Source of the DNA: Candidatus Omnitrophota bacterium
Lineage (GTDB): Bacteria > Omnitrophota > Gorgyraeia > Zapsychrales > JANLHA01
Assembly (NCBI GenBank): GCA_024653845.1
Contig: JANLHA010000036.1
Span: 1-8,924, forward strand
DNA length: 8,924 nt
Reading direction: 5' to 3'
The notes under the pieces were generated by a model. That model worked only from the letters and a program-made list of their open reading frames with translations. It ran no database searches and was not told the DNA's origin. Made by a program: the position numbers and the translations under genes. Below, in pieces: positions 6,490 to 8,924 of the stretch (position 1 is its first letter; each line of letters starts with the position of its first letter).

Positions 6490-6601
6490 TTCCAGTTCAT
6501 GGGCAATTCCTGAGCGAACTCTGAGGCCCGTCAACAAATTGGTTTTCAATTCTAGTATAGACGGGCCGATTGTGAGCGAAGGGGTTGCTCATGAACTGGA
6601 A
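6490..6601 (+). repeat. 112-nt nested inverted repeat, possible structured RNA or palindromic element
   Basis: The gap between the peptidase gene and yjbQ folds on itself almost end to end. The outer arms 6490-6510 and 6581-6601 pair over 21 positions: 18 Watson-Crick and three (6502/6589, 6507/6584, 6508/6583) that are G-U only in a plus-strand RNA. The next segment is TGAGCGAA on both sides (6511-6518 and 6573-6580); opposed, it gives A-U, G-C and two tandem G-A/A-G pairs, followed by C6519-G6572. After a small internal loop comes another possible tandem G-A (6523-6524 with 6568-6569), then a perfect 8-bp GGCCCGTC/GACGGGCC stem (6525-6532/6560-6567). A weak inner AATTG/CAATT stem (6537-6541/6547-6551) completes it. 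All layers share a centre near 6545. I do not recognise the family. It could be an RNA, a mobile palindromic element, or a single-stranded DNA recognition hairpin. Confidence 0.7.
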
Positions 6602-6617
6602 TCTTTTCTCCGATTTA

Positions 6618-8924
6618 TTAAAACGCATGCCCAGCCCCAAACCACACGTGTGGATCATCATCTTCATTGATTGACTGAGCCACATCGAGTCGCAACACAA
6701 CTTTTTCTAAAAATGCGCCAATATTCACCGTTGCACGCAATCCACCACCCGCATCTTTGCGAAATCTTCCATCGTTAAAATCATCAAACCACGCTTGTCC
6801 TCCGTCGAAAAATACAACCCCGTCAATTTTCTCCAACTCAAAGAAATTATCCAAGAAATACCAATTGATTCGGTCACGCAACGGGAAACGATACTCCAAA
6901 CTTCCCAAAAGCCCATTTGAACCACGCACGGTCTTGCGATCAAATCCTCGCAACCCATCAATCCCGCCCAAATGATACAACTCCTTATCTTGTGGATAGC
7001 CCCAGCCATAATTGACGCGCATTGCAAGCTTGCTACGCGCCGTCACGCGCTGATATTTCGCCAAATCAACTCCGCTGCGATAAAAATATTGAGTTCCTCC
7101 CAAATAATGTCCGGCATTTTCAAAAAAGGCATCCAGTTGGTAACCTGTATTGGGATCTGTATAAGGTCCTGCTTGGTTCAAATGCAGCGCAGTCCCCGCA
7201 ATCATTTCTCGACGACCGTCATAATCCAAGTTCTTGAGGTTCTCGCGCGATAAAATCGAGCCGCCTTTACGCAGACTCTGATTGCGAATCATATAAAGAG
7301 AAACATGATCATTGATTTCTGCAAAGCCATAAGGAACAGGATTCAATTCTCGACGCAAAAAAACCTTCCCGCTGGCTAAATCTTCTTCGCCACCATCCAG
7401 ATCATGACGATTAGAAATTTCTATACCCGCGGTCGTCGGGCTTTGAAAAACATTTTTCAACTCATAACCCATTCGCGAATGATGAATGCTTTCTCCAAAC
7501 TCATAATCGGTCCCTGCATAAAAAAGATAATCATAAGGCTTTTGAAAAGACGCCTTGACGCCTAATCCTGAGTTGATCTCTGGCCCAACCACAACATTGT
7601 ACTGATCCTCCGGCAGAAAAAGAGGAATCTCATACAACCCCAGATACAGCGGAACCGGCTTGATTCCAATTTTTCGAGGCCAATGGTTATTCGTTTCATC
7701 AATATCCAAAAGTTCATTTTGCGGGTCAATTTCTACCCTCTGAATCGGAGAAGGATTCTCGACATCAATTCGTTCTGTACGAGAAGCACCCGTCGCTCCA
7801 TTCCAGGAGAGCGTCTTTTCTTCTCCATTTTTCAAAGTCACCTTCACATCAACAGGAACAGCGATGCCGCCACGATTTTCCAAAACAATTTCATCGCCTT
7901 TCACACTCTTGACCGCGTAATCAAAAGCATCAGCGCTCCTGAGCCACTGATCAAAGAAGGACGATAATTCCTGGCCACTCTCGTCTTCACAAATGCGGAT
8001 GAAATCTTCAAGATCAAGATTGTGAAAAGAAAAATCCTGATACATCCGCCGAAAAATCCTATCAAACGCTTCATCGCCCACCGTACTTTTGAGCATTCTC
8101 AAAATGCGAGCACCCTTGCCATAAACAAAAGAGAAAATATTGGTCGGTTCATGGAAACTCGACAATTCTCCAACGACAGAATGATCCATTCCCATCCGAA
8201 CCAAATTTTTGTAACGATAATCTCGTGTGCGCTCAAATGTCAATTTTGGCAAGAACCAAGAAATATACGGCTGGGCTTCGGGAGGCCACTGCACAATCTC
8301 AGCATCCATGCCATATTTCTGATCCAAATACTCCTCGGTAAAATAAGAATCAATCCCCTCTTCCAACCACATCTGACTGTATTCATCTACGCCAATGATG
8401 TTATAAAACCATTGATGCCCTGTCTCATGGGCAATTAAAAAATCGAAATATCGCGAGAGCAACTTGGGCAATTTATAAACGCGCGTATCAATAAAAATCA
8501 TATTCGACATCTGTTCCCCGCCATAACCCAAATGGACGGGCGCGATGCTAAACTCTTCATAAGGGTATGGACCAAAACGCTTGCTATAAAAAGACATCAA
8601 ATCTCGCGCATCCTTCAGCGCTTCCTTGGCACGCTCTTCATCTCCGGGAAGATAAAACGATTTGATGATGATGCCGTTGGCCTCTTCCGAAATGACCTTA
8701 TAATCCGCGCTCATGGCCAAACTGAACTCTCGAATCGGTGTCAAAGTTTCAATCTTTAAAAGTTTTTTTCCTTGCTCGATTAATTCCTCGCTCATTTGTT
8801 TTCCCGAATGCGCGACAACCATCTCCTGTGGAACTTTTAGCTCGACGGAATATTTCGAAGCTTCACTAAAAAAGGGACGATGAAACGGATAAAAAGGATT
8901 GAGGTCCCAACCTTGATCTGTCAC
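6618..8924 (-). CDS. M1-family zinc metallopeptidase fused to an Omp85-like outer-membrane barrel (5' end missing)
   Basis: At least 768 residues; the frame is open to the right edge, so the N-terminus and any signal peptide lie outside. Numbering from the edge: the M1 zinc site is HETGHQW (166-172), with the third ligand Glu189 in WLEEGIDSYF, giving HEXXH-X18-E. A GAMEN-like substrate loop reads GGEQM (135-139), and Tyr268 in FVYGKGA fits the transition-state tyrosine. A beta-sandwich region (about 335-415) ends with DPQNELLDIDETNN. Residues about 420-768 look like alternating-strand barrel sequence with Omp85 landmarks: GGIDGLRGF (653-661, the loop-6 RGF motif), LEYRFPL, FFDGGQAWF (705-713) and a terminal AGHAF ending in Phe, a typical BAM signal. 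No POTRA domain is visible in the window. The likely role is a membrane-anchored aminopeptidase, periplasmic or surface-exposed. Two tandem TAA stops end it. Each half is clear; orientation in the membrane is inference. Confidence 0.92.
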   Translation of the reverse strand: MTDQGWDLNPFYPFHRPFFSEASKYSVELKVPQEMVVAHSGKQMSEELIEQGKKLLKIETLTPIREFSLAMSADYKVISEEANGIIIKSFYLPGDEERAKEALKDARDLMSFYSKRFGPYPYEEFSIAPVHLGYGGEQMSNMIFIDTRVYKLPKLLSRYFDFLIAHETGHQWFYNIIGVDEYSQMWLEEGIDSYFTEEYLDQKYGMDAEIVQWPPEAQPYISWFLPKLTFERTRDYRYKNLVRMGMDHSVVGELSSFHEPTNIFSFVYGKGARILRMLKSTVGDEAFDRIFRRMYQDFSFHNLDLEDFIRICEDESGQELSSFFDQWLRSADAFDYAVKSVKGDEIVLENRGGIAVPVDVKVTLKNGEEKTLSWNGATGASRTERIDVENPSPIQRVEIDPQNELLDIDETNNHWPRKIGIKPVPLYLGLYEIPLFLPEDQYNVVVGPEINSGLGVKASFQKPYDYLFYAGTDYEFGESIHHSRMGYELKNVFQSPTTAGIEISNRHDLDGGEEDLASGKVFLRRELNPVPYGFAEINDHVSLYMIRNQSLRKGGSILSRENLKNLDYDGRREMIAGTALHLNQAGPYTDPNTGYQLDAFFENAGHYLGGTQYFYRSGVDLAKYQRVTARSKLAMRVNYGWGYPQDKELYHLGGIDGLRGFDRKTVRGSNGLLGSLEYRFPLRDRINWYFLDNFFELEKIDGVVFFDGGQAWFDDFNDGRFRKDAGGGLRATVNIGAFLEKVVLRLDVAQSINEDDDPHVWFGAGHAF

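Noticed and set aside
6506..6534. Promoter for yjbQ formed by TTGACG (6529-6534) and AGGAAT (6506-6511)
   Set aside because: The -35 is good (5 of 6) but the -10 matches only 3 of 6, and both hexamers lie within the hairpin arms, so the match is not convincing.
6497..6592. 31-codon minus-strand frame inside the inverted repeat, beginning ATGAGCAACCCC
   Set aside because: It lies almost wholly within the hairpin and its sequence is explained by the palindrome. The possible ribosome site is poorly spaced, so a peptide cannot be supported from one sequence.
8922..8924. GTG at the right edge as the start codon of the peptidase-barrel gene
   Set aside because: The frame is open at the edge. An M1 N-terminal domain and a signal peptide are expected upstream, so the GTG is most likely an internal valine codon.
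1..8924. CRISPR array, tRNA or rRNA gene, insertion sequence or phage genes
   Set aside because: No regularly spaced repeats, cloverleaf-like sequence, transposase or phage motif was seen. The window is almost fully packed with minus-strand protein genes.

Overview
The window is a compact bacterial chromosome segment of mid-40s percent GC by eye. Every credible gene lies on the minus strand, so transcription runs from the right end to the left end. Reading that way, the order is: an M1-type zinc metallopeptidase fused to an Omp85-like outer-membrane barrel (5' part outside the window); a 158-bp gap; yjbQ; a PfkB-family sugar kinase; a SemiSWEET/PQ-loop small membrane protein; era; a LacI-type sugar-binding protein without an HTH; nnrE; nth; a 167-bp AT-rich gap; an ATP-grasp ligase of the D-Ala-D-Ala ligase type; and kamA (3' part outside the window). 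The outer-membrane barrel ending in Phe points to a diderm bacterium. The gene mix would fit an uncultured lineage such as Omnitrophota or a deltaproteobacterial relative, but this placement is a weak inference.

The seven genes from yjbQ to nth look like one operon: successive spacings are 10, 7, 3 and 0 bp, then overlaps of 20 and 11 bp. It mixes housekeeping functions (Era ribosome assembly, NAD(P)HX repair, base-excision repair) with three sugar-related proteins (kinase, possible sugar channel, periplasmic-binding-like sensor). The ligase and kamA form a second unit with strong Shine-Dalgarno sites. A candidate promoter upstream of it contains a perfect 12-bp palindrome.

The most unusual items are: (1) a 112-nt nested hairpin at 6490-6601, between the peptidase gene and yjbQ, whose mismatches become G-U wobbles and tandem G-A pairs only when it is read on the plus strand; (2) the peptidase-barrel fusion; (3) the KamA plus ATP-grasp pair, which could make a beta-amino-acid conjugate; and (4) the HTH-less LacI-type protein, which starts at a TTG immediately after the era stop codon and in the same frame. 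No tRNA, rRNA, CRISPR array, insertion sequence or prophage gene was seen. No gap longer than 300 bases lacks a gene.
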